Source: Acidovorax sp. 69 (GTDB taxonomy: Bacteria; Pseudomonadota; Gammaproteobacteria; Burkholderiales; Burkholderiaceae_C). Taken from it: a stretch of 64,000 bases of DNA. The notes below the pieces were generated by a model. The model worked only from the letters and a program-made list of their open reading frames with translations, searched no databases and was not told where the DNA came from. Shown here in pieces: positions 44,583 to 52,819 of this stretch (positions are counted from its first letter, which is position 1; each line of letters starts with the position of its first letter). The position numbers and the translations under genes were made by a program. The stretch is taken from the NCBI RefSeq assembly GCF_002797445.1, contig NZ_PGEP01000001.1:3720501-3784500 (forward strand), given 5' to 3'.

Positions 44583-44746
44583 ATCTCTTTCATCCGGACT
44601 GTGACCGTCGGCTCTGGCATCGCACCAGATCTGCTGACCCTGCGCGGCCATTCCGAGGAAAAGCCCTGCAGGCGCTCGCGGGCTCTTGCAGGCCTTTCAG
44701 CCCGCACATACCGCCGGTGGGGAATTTCGCCCCGCCCTGAGAACGC
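44583..44746 (-). promoter_or_regulatory. FMN riboswitch (RFN element)
   Basis: On the minus strand, the leader of ribH has the conserved 5' part TCAGGGCGGGGCGAAATTCC then CACCGGCGGTA (rc of 44711-44742). The 3' part runs through GGTCAGCAGATCTGGTG, GCCAGAGCCGACGGTCA and ends AGTCCGGATGAAAGAGA (rc of about 44584-44600). All six helices of the FMN aptamer can be placed. The 130 nt after the aptamer contain GC-rich inverted sequence (about 44520-44545) that may be the expression platform. Confidence 0.93.
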
Positions 44747-44861
44747 TGCGGGCCCCAGCAAAACGCCGGTGCCCACCCACAGATTTTAGGGGCTGCCCCG
44801 CAGGCAGACGGTCGCCCAGGCGATTGCCTGCACCGGCAGCGCTGATTTGTATCGGCCCGAC

Positions 44862-45347
44862 TCAGCGGGGGCGCTCGAACCCGGCATCCACCCAGGCCGC
44901 GGCGCTGGCAGGGGTCAACTTGAAGGAAGGCGGCACAGGCACGCGTGCCAGTTCCTCGCCCAGATCATCGTGTGCACTCAAGGTGGCCGTGGCGCCCTCT
45001 TCATCGGGCACGATGGCCAGGGCCACACGCAGGCGCTGACCCTGCACGGTGGTGATGGTCACGTTCTTGTTGAGCTGCGCGTGCAGTTGCTGCTCATGGC
45101 GGCGGATCACCTCGCTGGCCGTCTTGACCAGGGTGTTGAAAGCCGACACATCGAGCGGCTTGGGATTCTTTTTGTCGCGCCCCATCGTCCACGGGCCTAC
45201 CAGCGCAGGCTCTGACTCGCCTTGCAGCGTCATGGCCACAGCCCAGCCGTCGTCGTCTTCGTTCTTGATGACACGCGCTGTCCAGCGGCCGTCGCTCCAA
45301 AGGCGGGGTTCCTGGAGGATGTCGGGCGTGTCGGTGGCGTCTTGCAT
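44862..45347 (-). CDS. Conserved hypothetical protein
   Basis: A 161-residue cytosolic protein: LWSDGRWTARVIKNEDDDGWAVAM, LVGPWTMGRDKKNPKPLDVSAFNTLVKTASE, ITTVQGQRLRVALAIVPDEEGATATLSA, ending WVDAGFERPR. Acidic and basic in alternating stretches, beta-rich middle; no signal peptide or membrane helix. Resembles uncharacterised proteins widespread in Comamonadaceae next to genes of varied function, but no named family. ATG 45347 chosen after a long upstream open frame of poor quality. Confidence 0.65.
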   Translation of the reverse strand: MQDATDTPDILQEPRLWSDGRWTARVIKNEDDDGWAVAMTLQGESEPALVGPWTMGRDKKNPKPLDVSAFNTLVKTASEVIRRHEQQLHAQLNKNVTITTVQGQRLRVALAIVPDEEGATATLSAHDDLGEELARVPVPPSFKLTPASAAAWVDAGFERPR

Positions 45348-45478
45348 GGGGCGGCAGCTGGTTTCAAGGAAAGGGCGCCGAGCATAACGGCCCGACCGCT
45401 GCGCGCCCTGCCAATACCCCCGCAAAGAGGCACAAGAAGCGAAGGCACATGATGTCGACACTTCTGAAACCCGCATTT

Positions 45479-45521
45479 TCAATAACTTTTGGTTATTGAT
45501 AAGCGAACCGCCAGGCGGTTC
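45479..45521 (-). terminator. Two adjacent hairpins after the LysR gene
   Basis: GAACCGCC (45505-45512) pairs with GGCGGTTC (45514-45521), overlapping the LysR stop. A second hairpin, TCAATAAC (45479-45486) with GTTATTGA (45492-45499), follows in the minus direction. Both are perfect 8-bp stems; no long T tract follows, so terminator function is plausible but unproven. Confidence 0.45.
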
Positions 45522-46494
45522 AGCCCAGGTCGATGGCACGGCTTGCCGCTTCCCGCAGCACGTCCATGAACGCCTGCGCTGCCGGCGTGGGCGGCTCACC
45601 CAGCCGCGTGATCAGGCCGTAGTCGGGCATGCGGTCTGGCAGCTCCACGGGGATGCGGGCCAACAGGCCTTTGTTCACGTATTTCTCGACCAGCGCAGCA
45701 GGCTGCAGCGAGACCATATGGGTGGTGTGCATCAGCTCCAGCGCAAACAGGAACGAAGGCGTCTCCACCACACCCGAGGTAGGCGCCAGGCCAGCGCCAC
45801 CAAAGATGTCATCCGACACCTTGCGCACGGCGGTGGAGGCGGGGTAAAGAATCCATGGCCAGTGGGCCAGCTCGGTCAAGGCCAGGTCCACCGTGCCGCG
45901 CAGGGGGTGGTGCAGTCCGGCCACCACCTGCAGCGGCTCGGCAGACAGGCGCTCGTAATGGAATTGGCTGCGCTGCGCCTCATCGGTGAAGCGGCCAATC
46001 ATGAGATCGATCTTGCGCTCGGCCAGCCACACCACCAACTGGTCGCTGCTTTGCTCCAGAATTTTGAGCACCAGCAAGGGTCGCAGGCGCTGGATTTCAG
46101 CCACCGAAGCCACCAGCAAATGGGCCGCAGAGCCGGTGATGGCGCCAATCGACAAGTGGCCATGCCCGCCCTGCTTGAGGGCGTTGAATTCATCCACAAA
46201 CTGGCGCTGGCCATCGAGCGCCGCGCTGGCATAGCGCAGGGTAAAAAGCCCCAGCTCGTTGGGACGCATGCCACGCGACAAACGATCGAACAAACGCGCT
46301 TCCAGGATCTCTTCGATGTCCATCAGGATCTTGGTGGCCGCAGGCTGGGTGACGTGCATCTGCTCAGCCGTCAACCGCAGGTTGCGGGTGCGCCCGAGGA
46401 TGTCCAGAAACTGCAAATGCCGAAACCGCAGCCGCGCGCAGGCCTGTGCCAAAGACAAGGGTTTACCCGGAAATTCACCTGAACTCATAACCAT
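45520..46494 (-). CDS. LysR-family regulator (GbpR-like) of the sugar-acid locus
   Basis: A 324-residue regulator. HTH region FRHLQFLDILGRTRNLRLTAEQMHVTQPAATKILMDIEEILEARLFDRLSRG (split here for length in two halves) at about residues 22-75, then a substrate-binding domain with GAITGSAAHLLVASVAEIQRL. The FDRLSRGMRPNE pattern is typical of the GbpR group, which governs sugar and sugar-acid uptake genes. Divergent from the TRAP operon; a dyad CCATT-TGG-AATGG overlaps its start. ATG 46494 or 46488 (MSSGEFPG). Confidence 0.85.
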   Translation of the reverse strand: MVMSSGEFPGKPLSLAQACARLRFRHLQFLDILGRTRNLRLTAEQMHVTQPAATKILMDIEEILEARLFDRLSRGMRPNELGLFTLRYASAALDGQRQFVDEFNALKQGGHGHLSIGAITGSAAHLLVASVAEIQRLRPLLVLKILEQSSDQLVVWLAERKIDLMIGRFTDEAQRSQFHYERLSAEPLQVVAGLHHPLRGTVDLALTELAHWPWILYPASTAVRKVSDDIFGGAGLAPTSGVVETPSFLFALELMHTTHMVSLQPAALVEKYVNKGLLARIPVELPDRMPDYGLITRLGEPPTPAAQAFMDVLREAASRAIDLG

Positions 46495-46503
46495 TTGGAA
46501 TGG
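46491..46503. promoter_or_regulatory. Dyad CCATT-TGG-AATGG between LysR gene and TRAP operon
   Basis: A 13-bp inverted repeat with a 3-bp centre, sitting on the LysR start codon in the divergent spacer. It is a likely autoregulatory or operon operator of the LysR protein, although LysR sites are usually T-N11-A; role inferred only. Confidence 0.35.
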
Positions 46504-46642
46504 ATCGTAGCAAAAGATTCAGTAGACCCCGTGGGGGGCCAGACCTAATCTTCGGCCTGCGTCATGACGGCCCCGCCAAAGGGATCGCGGGGCGCCGACG
46601 GGGTGCCCCCGTCGTGACACAGCCATTCCAACGGAGACAAAC

Positions 46643-47665
46643 ATGAAGTTCAAAACCCTCGCCTTGGCCGCCACGGTGCTGGCCGCCCTGGCCGCCCCGG
46701 TGTCTGCGCAAATCAAGGACCATATGTTCAAGGTCGGCATCGGCCTGAGCGAAGACCACCCCCAGGCGCTGGCCGTGAAGCACTTTGCGGAAAAACTCGC
46801 GGCCAAAAGCGGCGGCAAGATGAACGCCAAGCTGTTTGCCAGCGGCTCGCTCGGCAACGACGTGAGCATGACATCGGCCCTGCGTGGCGGCACGCTGGAG
46901 ATGACCGTGCCGGACTCCTCCACGCTGATGTCGCTGATCAAACCCTTTGGCGTGCTGAACCTGCCGCTCACCTTCAACAACGAGCAGGAAGCCGACGCTG
47001 TGCTGGACGGCCCCTTCGGCCAGAAGCTGCTGGCCAAGCTGCCCGAAAAGGGCCTGGTCGGCCTGGGCTACTGGGAAAACGGCTTTCGCCACGTGACCAA
47101 CTCGCGCCGCCCCATCAATAAGGCCGATGACCTGGCAGGCCTGAAGCTGCGCGTGATCCAGAGCCCCCTATTCCTGGACACTTTCAACGCCCTGGGCACC
47201 AACGCCACGCCCATGCCGTTTACCGAGCTGTACACGGCCATGGAACAAGCGGCAGTGGACGGGCAAGAGAACCCGCCCGCCACCATCCTGACCAGCAAGT
47301 TCTACGAGGTGCAAAAGCACCTGGTGCTCTCGCGCCACATGTACAGCGCCTGGGTGCTGCTGATGTCCAAGAAGACCTGGGACGGCCTCTCGGCCCAGGA
47401 GCAAAAAATCGTGCAGGAAGCCGCCCGCGAAGCCACCTTGTTTGAGCGCAAGGCCATTCGCGCATTGAGCGAAACGGCCCTGGGCGACCTCAAGAAGGTG
47501 GGCATGCAAATCACCGAGCTGCCCGCTGCCGAACAGGCCAAGTTGCGCGCCAAGCTGCAGCCGGTGCTGGCCAAGTACGGCCGCGAGTTTGGCGAAGAGA
47601 CCACGAACGAGCTGATGGGCGAACTGGCCAAGGTGCGCGGCACCGCAGCCACTGCGGCGAAGTAA
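46643..47665 (+). CDS. TRAP transporter substrate-binding protein (DctP family)
   Basis: A 340-residue periplasmic binding protein with signal peptide (LALAATVLAALAAPVSA). DctP hallmarks: FKVGIGLSEDHPQALAVKHFAEKLAAKSGG, the Arg that fixes the substrate carboxylate in LKLRVIQSPLFLDTFNALG, and PFTELYTAMEQAAVDGQENPPATI. ATG 46643 follows GGAGAC. Partner membrane genes (Q and M) lie 3.2 kb downstream, separated by two enzyme genes. Substrate probably a sugar acid (pentonate) by neighbourhood. Confidence 0.93.
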   Translation: MKFKTLALAATVLAALAAPVSAQIKDHMFKVGIGLSEDHPQALAVKHFAEKLAAKSGGKMNAKLFASGSLGNDVSMTSALRGGTLEMTVPDSSTLMSLIKPFGVLNLPLTFNNEQEADAVLDGPFGQKLLAKLPEKGLVGLGYWENGFRHVTNSRRPINKADDLAGLKLRVIQSPLFLDTFNALGTNATPMPFTELYTAMEQAAVDGQENPPATILTSKFYEVQKHLVLSRHMYSAWVLLMSKKTWDGLSAQEQKIVQEAAREATLFERKAIRALSETALGDLKKVGMQITELPAAEQAKLRAKLQPVLAKYGREFGEETTNELMGELAKVRGTAATAAK

Positions 47666-47758
47666 GCCACACGAGCCCCTTCCGGCGCGCAGCCTGCGCT
47701 GCGCGCCCCCAGCGCAGCCGCCCGCGAGGCCGGCGACGCTTTCGCCACAGGTAACGAC

Positions 47759-49540
47759 ATGGACAAGACACCCCGCCGCCCTTTTCGCTCGCGCGACTGG
47801 TTTGCCGACCCCGCGCGCTCCGACATGACCGCGCTCTATCTGGAGCGTTTCATGAACTACGGGCTCACGCCCGAGGAGCTGCGTTCGGGCCGGCCCATCA
47901 TTGGCATTGCACAAACGGGCAGCGACCTGTCGCCGTGCAACCGCATCCACCTGGATCTGGCGCGCCGCGTGCGCGATGGCATCCGCGATGCGGGCGGGAT
48001 TCCGATGGAGTTTCCGGTCCATCCCATTTTTGAAAACTGCCGCCGCCCCACGGCCGCACTCGACCGCAACCTGGCGTACCTGGGCCTGGTCGAAATCCTG
48101 TACGGCTACCCCATCGACGCCGTGGTGCTGACCACTGGCTGCGACAAGACCACGCCTGCCGGGATCATGGCCGCTTCCACCGTCGACATCCCAGCCATCG
48201 TGCTCTCGGGCGGGCCCATGCTGGACGGCTGGCACAACGGCGAACTGGTGGGCTCGGGCACTGTCATCTGGCGCAGCCGCCGTCAGCTGGCCGCTGGCGA
48301 GATTGACGAAGAAGAATTTTTGCAGCGCGCCTGCAGCAGCGCCCCGTCGGCCGGCCACTGCAACACCATGGGCACGGCATCGACCATGAACGCAGTGGCC
48401 GAGGCGCTGGGACTGTCGCTGCCCGGTTGTGCGGCCATTCCGGCACCCTACCGTGAGCGCGGCCAGATGGCCTATGAAACCGGGCGCCGCATTGTCGAGA
48501 TGGCGTACGAAGACCTGCGGCCCTCGCGCATCCTGACACGGGAGAGCTTTCTCAATGCCCTCTCGGTCATCAGCGTGGCCGGAGGCTCCAGCAACGCGCA
48601 GGTGCACGTCATGGCCATGGCGCGCCATGCGGGCGTGGCGCTGGAAGCCAAGGACTGGACCGAGCACGCCTACGACCTGCCCCTGCTGCTGAACATGCAG
48701 CCCGCCGGTCAGTTTTTGGGCGAGCGGTTCTTCCGCGCAGGGGGCGTGCCTGCGCTGATGTGGGAGTTGCAACAGGCGGGCCGCCTGCACAACGATTGCG
48801 CCAGCGTGACCGGCACAACCATGGGCGAGAACCTGCAGGGCCGCGAAACACGCGACCGCGAGGTGATCCGGCCCTTCAACGACCCGCTGATGGAGAAGGC
48901 GGGCTTCATGGTGCTCAGCGGCAACCTGTTTGACTTTGGCATCATGAAGACCTCGGTAATATCGCCCGCGTTCCGCGAGCGTTACCTGAGCCAGCCGGGG
49001 CGTGAAGGCATCTTTGAAGCCCGCGCCGTGGTCTTTGAAGGCGCGGACGACTACCACGCACGCATCAACGACCCGGCGCTGAACATCGATGAAGGCTGCA
49101 TCCTGGTGATGCGCGGCGCGGGGCCCATTGGCTGGCCCGGCTCGGCCGAGGTGGTCAACATGCAGCCGCCCGATGCGCTCATCCGCCGCGGTGTCACTAC
49201 CCTACCGACACTGGGCGACGGGAGGCAATCGGGCACGGCCGACAGTCCCTCCATCCTCAACGTGTCGCCCGAAAGCGCCGTGGGCGGCGGCCTGTGCTGG
49301 CTGCACAGCGGCGACACGGTCCGCATCGACCTGAACGCCGGGCGCTGCGATGCCCTGGTGCCCCCCCAGGAAATTGAACGCCGCCGCCGCGAACTGCCCG
49401 TGCCCCCCATTCCCGCCAGCCAGTCGCCCTGGGAGGCGCTGTACCGCGAGAAAACGGGCCAACTGGTCGACGGCGCCGCGCTGGACTTTGCGTTGGACTA
49501 CCGGCGTATCTCCGAAAAAACCCCGCGCCACAACCATTGA
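47759..49540 (+). CDS. xylD: D-xylonate dehydratase-like IlvD/Edd enzyme
   Basis: Dehydrates an aldonic acid to a 2-keto-3-deoxy acid with an iron-sulfur cluster and Mg2+. The 593 residues closely recall Caulobacter XylD, from DMTALYLERFMNYGLTPEELRSG and GIAQTGSDLSPCNRIHLDLARR to the end PRHNH. The conserved TTGCDKTTPAG holds a cluster Cys, and SAGHCNTMGTASTMNAVAEALG is diagnostic. ATG 47759. It is next to a XylX-like gene, which favours xylonate over arabinonate, but IlvD-type enzymes often take several pentonates and 6-deoxy acids. Confidence 0.85.
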   Translation: MDKTPRRPFRSRDWFADPARSDMTALYLERFMNYGLTPEELRSGRPIIGIAQTGSDLSPCNRIHLDLARRVRDGIRDAGGIPMEFPVHPIFENCRRPTAALDRNLAYLGLVEILYGYPIDAVVLTTGCDKTTPAGIMAASTVDIPAIVLSGGPMLDGWHNGELVGSGTVIWRSRRQLAAGEIDEEEFLQRACSSAPSAGHCNTMGTASTMNAVAEALGLSLPGCAAIPAPYRERGQMAYETGRRIVEMAYEDLRPSRILTRESFLNALSVISVAGGSSNAQVHVMAMARHAGVALEAKDWTEHAYDLPLLLNMQPAGQFLGERFFRAGGVPALMWELQQAGRLHNDCASVTGTTMGENLQGRETRDREVIRPFNDPLMEKAGFMVLSGNLFDFGIMKTSVISPAFRERYLSQPGREGIFEARAVVFEGADDYHARINDPALNIDEGCILVMRGAGPIGWPGSAEVVNMQPPDALIRRGVTTLPTLGDGRQSGTADSPSILNVSPESAVGGGLCWLHSGDTVRIDLNAGRCDALVPPQEIERRRRELPVPPIPASQSPWEALYREKTGQLVDGAALDFALDYRRISEKTPRHNH

Positions 49541-49620
49541 CCTGGACTGTGGTGGTGCAGCGTGCCCCTTGGCGGGCTGGTGCCACAGGGGATGCAGATT
49601 GAACCCGTAAAGGACCTCGA

Positions 49621-50838
49621 ATGAACGACATGACAACGGCCCGCGCGGCCGGTGCGGATGCGCACGCCCAGGTTTTGCCGAACGACGGCCTGCAAGGCAC
49701 ACTGGTGGGCCGCGTCTGGGCCCATGGCGCCACCCCCGGCCCGGCCGTGGTGGCCTTGCGCCCAGAAGGCGTGTTTGACCTGAGCGCGCACTACCCCACC
49801 ATGAGCACGCTGCTCGACACCGCGCAGCCCGCACGCACTGTACAAGGCGCACCAGGGCTGCGCATCTGCAGTGTGGAAGAGCTGATCCACAACAGCCTGC
49901 CGGGCAAACGCAACCCCTCGCTGCCCTGGTTGCTGGCGCCCTGCGATCTGCAAGTGGTGAAAGCGGCCGGTGTCACATTTGCCGCCAGCCTGATCGAACG
50001 CGTGATCGAAGAACAAGCCCGGGGCGACGCCAGCCGCGCGCAAGCCCTGCGCAGCCAGGTGATCGGGCTGATTGGCGAGAACCTGGCAGACATCCGCCCC
50101 GGCTCGCCCGAGGCCATGGAACTCAAGGCTTTGCTGCAGGAAAAAGGGCTGTGGTCGCAGTACCTGGAGGTAGGCATTGGCCCGGACGCCGAGGTGTTCA
50201 CCAAAGCGCCGGTGCTGGCCTCGGTCGGTTGTGGCGATGACATTGGTATCCGATCGGATTCCGCCTGGAACAACCCAGAGCCCGAAGTGGTGCTGGCCGT
50301 GAACAGCCGTGGCGACATCGTGGGCGCCACGCTGGGCAACGATGTGAACCTGCGCGACATCGAGGGCCGCAGCGCGCTGCTGCTGGGCAAGGCCAAGGAC
50401 AACAACGCATCGTGCGCGCTGGGGCCCTTCATCCGCCTGTTTGACGATGCTGGCTTTGGCATGGAACAGGTGCGCAATGAAACGGTGCATTTGCGCGTGG
50501 TGGGGACCGACGGCTTTGAGCTGCGCGGCATCAACACCATGGCCAGCATCAGCCGCGACCCGGCCGACCTGGTGGCACAAACGATGGCAGCCCACCAGTA
50601 CCCCGACGGGTTCATGCTGTTTCTGGGCACGCTGTTCGCCCCCATTGAAGACCGCGACCAGCCTGGCAGCGGCTTCACCCACAAACTGGGCGACCTGGTC
50701 ACCATCCAGAGCGCCTGGCTGGGTGGCCTGCACAACCGCGTCACGCACAGCGAAACCGCGGCGCCCTGGCACTTTGGCTTGCGCGCCTTCATTGGCAATC
50801 TGGCCCAGCGCGGCCTGCTGCGCGACACAGTGCTTTAA
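49621..50838 (+). CDS. xylX: 2-keto-3-deoxy-pentonate dehydratase (XylX-like, FAH family)
   Basis: A 405-residue FAH-family enzyme. In Caulobacter, XylX removes water from 2-keto-3-deoxyxylonate to give alpha-ketoglutarate semialdehyde (Weimberg route). Strong pattern agreement: DLQVVKAAGVTFAASLIERVIEEQARGD, LWSQYLEVGIGPDAEVFTKAPVL, WNNPEPEVVLAV, NDVNLRDIEGRSALLLGKAKDNNASCALGPF and FMLFLGTLFAPIEDRD (each given in pieces here). ATG 49621 starts 80 bp after xylD. The semialdehyde dehydrogenase to finish the route is not in the window. Confidence 0.85.
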   Translation: MNDMTTARAAGADAHAQVLPNDGLQGTLVGRVWAHGATPGPAVVALRPEGVFDLSAHYPTMSTLLDTAQPARTVQGAPGLRICSVEELIHNSLPGKRNPSLPWLLAPCDLQVVKAAGVTFAASLIERVIEEQARGDASRAQALRSQVIGLIGENLADIRPGSPEAMELKALLQEKGLWSQYLEVGIGPDAEVFTKAPVLASVGCGDDIGIRSDSAWNNPEPEVVLAVNSRGDIVGATLGNDVNLRDIEGRSALLLGKAKDNNASCALGPFIRLFDDAGFGMEQVRNETVHLRVVGTDGFELRGINTMASISRDPADLVAQTMAAHQYPDGFMLFLGTLFAPIEDRDQPGSGFTHKLGDLVTIQSAWLGGLHNRVTHSETAAPWHFGLRAFIGNLAQRGLLRDTVL

Positions 50839-50893
50839 CCCGCAAAGCCAGCCCCAAAAATTGAATGGCCCAAGCCATCCTGGAGACACAACC

Positions 50894-51454
50894 ATGCTGA
50901 ACGAACTCATAGACCGGTTTTGCCGGGGGATCAACCTGCTCATCGCGCTGGCCCTGGCCGTGATGGTGCTGCTGGTGTTTGGCAACGTGGTGCTGCGCTA
51001 CGCCTTCAACTCCGGCATTTCGGTGAGCGAAGAGCTGTCGCGCTGGCTGTTTGTGTGGATCACATTTCTGGGGGCCATCGTGGCGGTCAGGGACCACGGC
51101 CACCTGGGCACAGACATCCTGCTCACCAAACTGCCGCCCATCGGCCAGCGCATTTGTCTGGTGGCCAGCTACGGGCTGATGCTGTTTTGCACCTGGCTGC
51201 TGTTCAGCGGTGCCTTGGCCCAGGCGCGCATCAACCTGGATGTGGAGGCTCCCGTGACCGGCGCGTCGATGGCGATCTTCTACGCGTCGGGTGTGGTGTT
51301 TGCCGTGGCGTCAGGCCTGCTGCTGTTGCTGGACCTCTGGCGCCTGCTGTCAGGCCAGGTGGCGGACAACGAACTGGTGCAGGTCACCGAATCGGAAGAC
51401 CTGGCGTCGGTCGAGGAGCTGCACCTCGATCGCACGGGCGCTTCGCACAAATAA
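50894..51454 (+). CDS. TRAP transporter small permease (DctQ family)
   Basis: A 186-residue inner-membrane protein with four hydrophobic helices (INLLIALALAVMVLLVFGNVV, LSRWLFVWITFLGAIVAV, ICLVASYGLMLFCTWLLF, IFYASGVVFAVASGLLLLLD) and the family SVSEELSRW segment. Acidic C-terminal tail of about 30 residues is longer than usual. ATG 50894 lies 9 bp after TGGAGA. Forms the membrane complex with DctM next door. Confidence 0.92.
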   Translation: MLNELIDRFCRGINLLIALALAVMVLLVFGNVVLRYAFNSGISVSEELSRWLFVWITFLGAIVAVRDHGHLGTDILLTKLPPIGQRICLVASYGLMLFCTWLLFSGALAQARINLDVEAPVTGASMAIFYASGVVFAVASGLLLLLDLWRLLSGQVADNELVQVTESEDLASVEELHLDRTGASHK

Positions 51455-51476
51455 ACCGGCCCAGGAGCAAATTCCC

Positions 51477-52757
51477 ATGACTGTTTTCATCTTCCTTGGC
51501 TCCCTGCTGGCGGCCATGGCCATTGGCGTGCCCATTGCCTATGCCCTGCTGGTGTCCGGCACAGCGCTGATGTGGCACCTGGACCTGTTTGACGCGCAAA
51601 TCCTGGCACAGAACGTGATCAACGGTGCGGACTCGTTCCCGCTGCTGGCGGTGCCGTTTTTCATGCTGGCGGGCGAGATCATGAATGTGGGGGGGCTGTC
51701 GCAGCGCATCGTGAAGCTGGCGCTGACGCTGGTGGGGCACAAACGCGGCGGGCTGGGTTTTGTGGCCATTCTGGCGGCCTGCATGCTGGCCGCGCTGTCG
51801 GGCTCTGCCGTGGCCGACACGGCGGCGCTGGCGGCGCTGTTGCTGCCCATGATGGTGAAGGCTGGCCACGACAAGGCCCGCGCAGGGGGACTGATTGCGT
51901 CGGCCGGCATCATCGCCCCCGTGATCCCGCCATCCATCGGGTTTGTGGTGTTTGGCGTGGCCGCCAATGTGTCGATCAGCAAGCTGTTTCTGGCAGGCAT
52001 CGTGCCCGGGCTGCTGATGGGCCTGTCCATCGCCGTGGCGTGGTACTGGGTGTCGCAGCGCGAGAACATCCAGCCGCCCCCCAAAACATCTGGCGCAGAG
52101 AAGTTGCAGGCGCTCAAGGAATCGACGTGGGCCTTGTTCTTGCCGGTGATCGTGATCGTGGGCCTGAAGATGGGCGTTTTCACCCCCACCGAGGCGGCGG
52201 CGGTTGCAGCGGTGTATGCCCTGCTGGTCGCCACGCTGGTCTACCGTGAACTGCACTGGAGCCAGCTCACCGCTGTGTTTGTGAGCGCCGCCAAAACCAC
52301 CGCCGTGATCATGTTCCTGGTGGCAGCGGCCATGGTGAGTGCCTGGCTGATCACGGTGGCCGACATCCCCCGGCAGCTGATCGAGCTGCTGCGCCCCTTC
52401 ATGGACCACCCCACGCTGCTCATGATCGCCATCATGCTGCTGGTGATGGCCGTGGGCACGGCCATGGACATGACGCCCACCATTCTCATCATGACGCCCG
52501 TGCTGATGCCGGTGGTCAAGGCCGCAGGCATCGACCCGGTGTACTTCGGGGTGCTGTTCATCATCAACAACGCCATCGGCCTGATCACGCCGCCCGTGGG
52601 CACGGTGCTCAACGTGGTGGCCGGGGTGGGAAAAATGCGCATGGACGAGGTGACCCGGGGCGTGATCCCGTTCATGACCGCCCAGTTCATCGTGATGTTC
52701 CTGATGGTGCTGTTCCCCTCCATCGTGCTGGTGCCCATGCGCTGGTTCACGGGCTAG
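51477..52757 (+). CDS. TRAP transporter large permease (DctM family)
   Basis: A 426-residue permease with about 12 helices. GVPIAYALLVSGTAL, SFPLLAVPFFMLAGEIMN, AALSGSAVADTAALAALLLP, the conserved SAGIIAPVIPPSIGFVVFG and VGTAMDMTPTILIMTPVLMP are standard DctM blocks. It couples Na+ entry to substrate uptake. ATG 51477 begins MTVFIFLGSL with AGGAG 11 bp upstream. Followed by the FAD oxidase gene 62 bp downstream. Confidence 0.95.
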   Translation: MTVFIFLGSLLAAMAIGVPIAYALLVSGTALMWHLDLFDAQILAQNVINGADSFPLLAVPFFMLAGEIMNVGGLSQRIVKLALTLVGHKRGGLGFVAILAACMLAALSGSAVADTAALAALLLPMMVKAGHDKARAGGLIASAGIIAPVIPPSIGFVVFGVAANVSISKLFLAGIVPGLLMGLSIAVAWYWVSQRENIQPPPKTSGAEKLQALKESTWALFLPVIVIVGLKMGVFTPTEAAAVAAVYALLVATLVYRELHWSQLTAVFVSAAKTTAVIMFLVAAAMVSAWLITVADIPRQLIELLRPFMDHPTLLMIAIMLLVMAVGTAMDMTPTILIMTPVLMPVVKAAGIDPVYFGVLFIINNAIGLITPPVGTVLNVVAGVGKMRMDEVTRGVIPFMTAQFIVMFLMVLFPSIVLVPMRWFTG

Positions 52758-52819
52758 ACCCCGCACACGCCCACACAAGACACCCCTGGAGCCTTGCTCT
52801 CAGCCCCTTCGGAGACCCC

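Noticed and set aside
47168..49057. Long minus-strand open frame opposite the TRAP P gene and xylD
   Set aside because: Shadow of two recognised plus-strand genes; no motifs.
51384..52778. Minus-strand open frame opposite dctM
   Set aside because: His-rich product from antisense of membrane-protein codons; dctM is clear.
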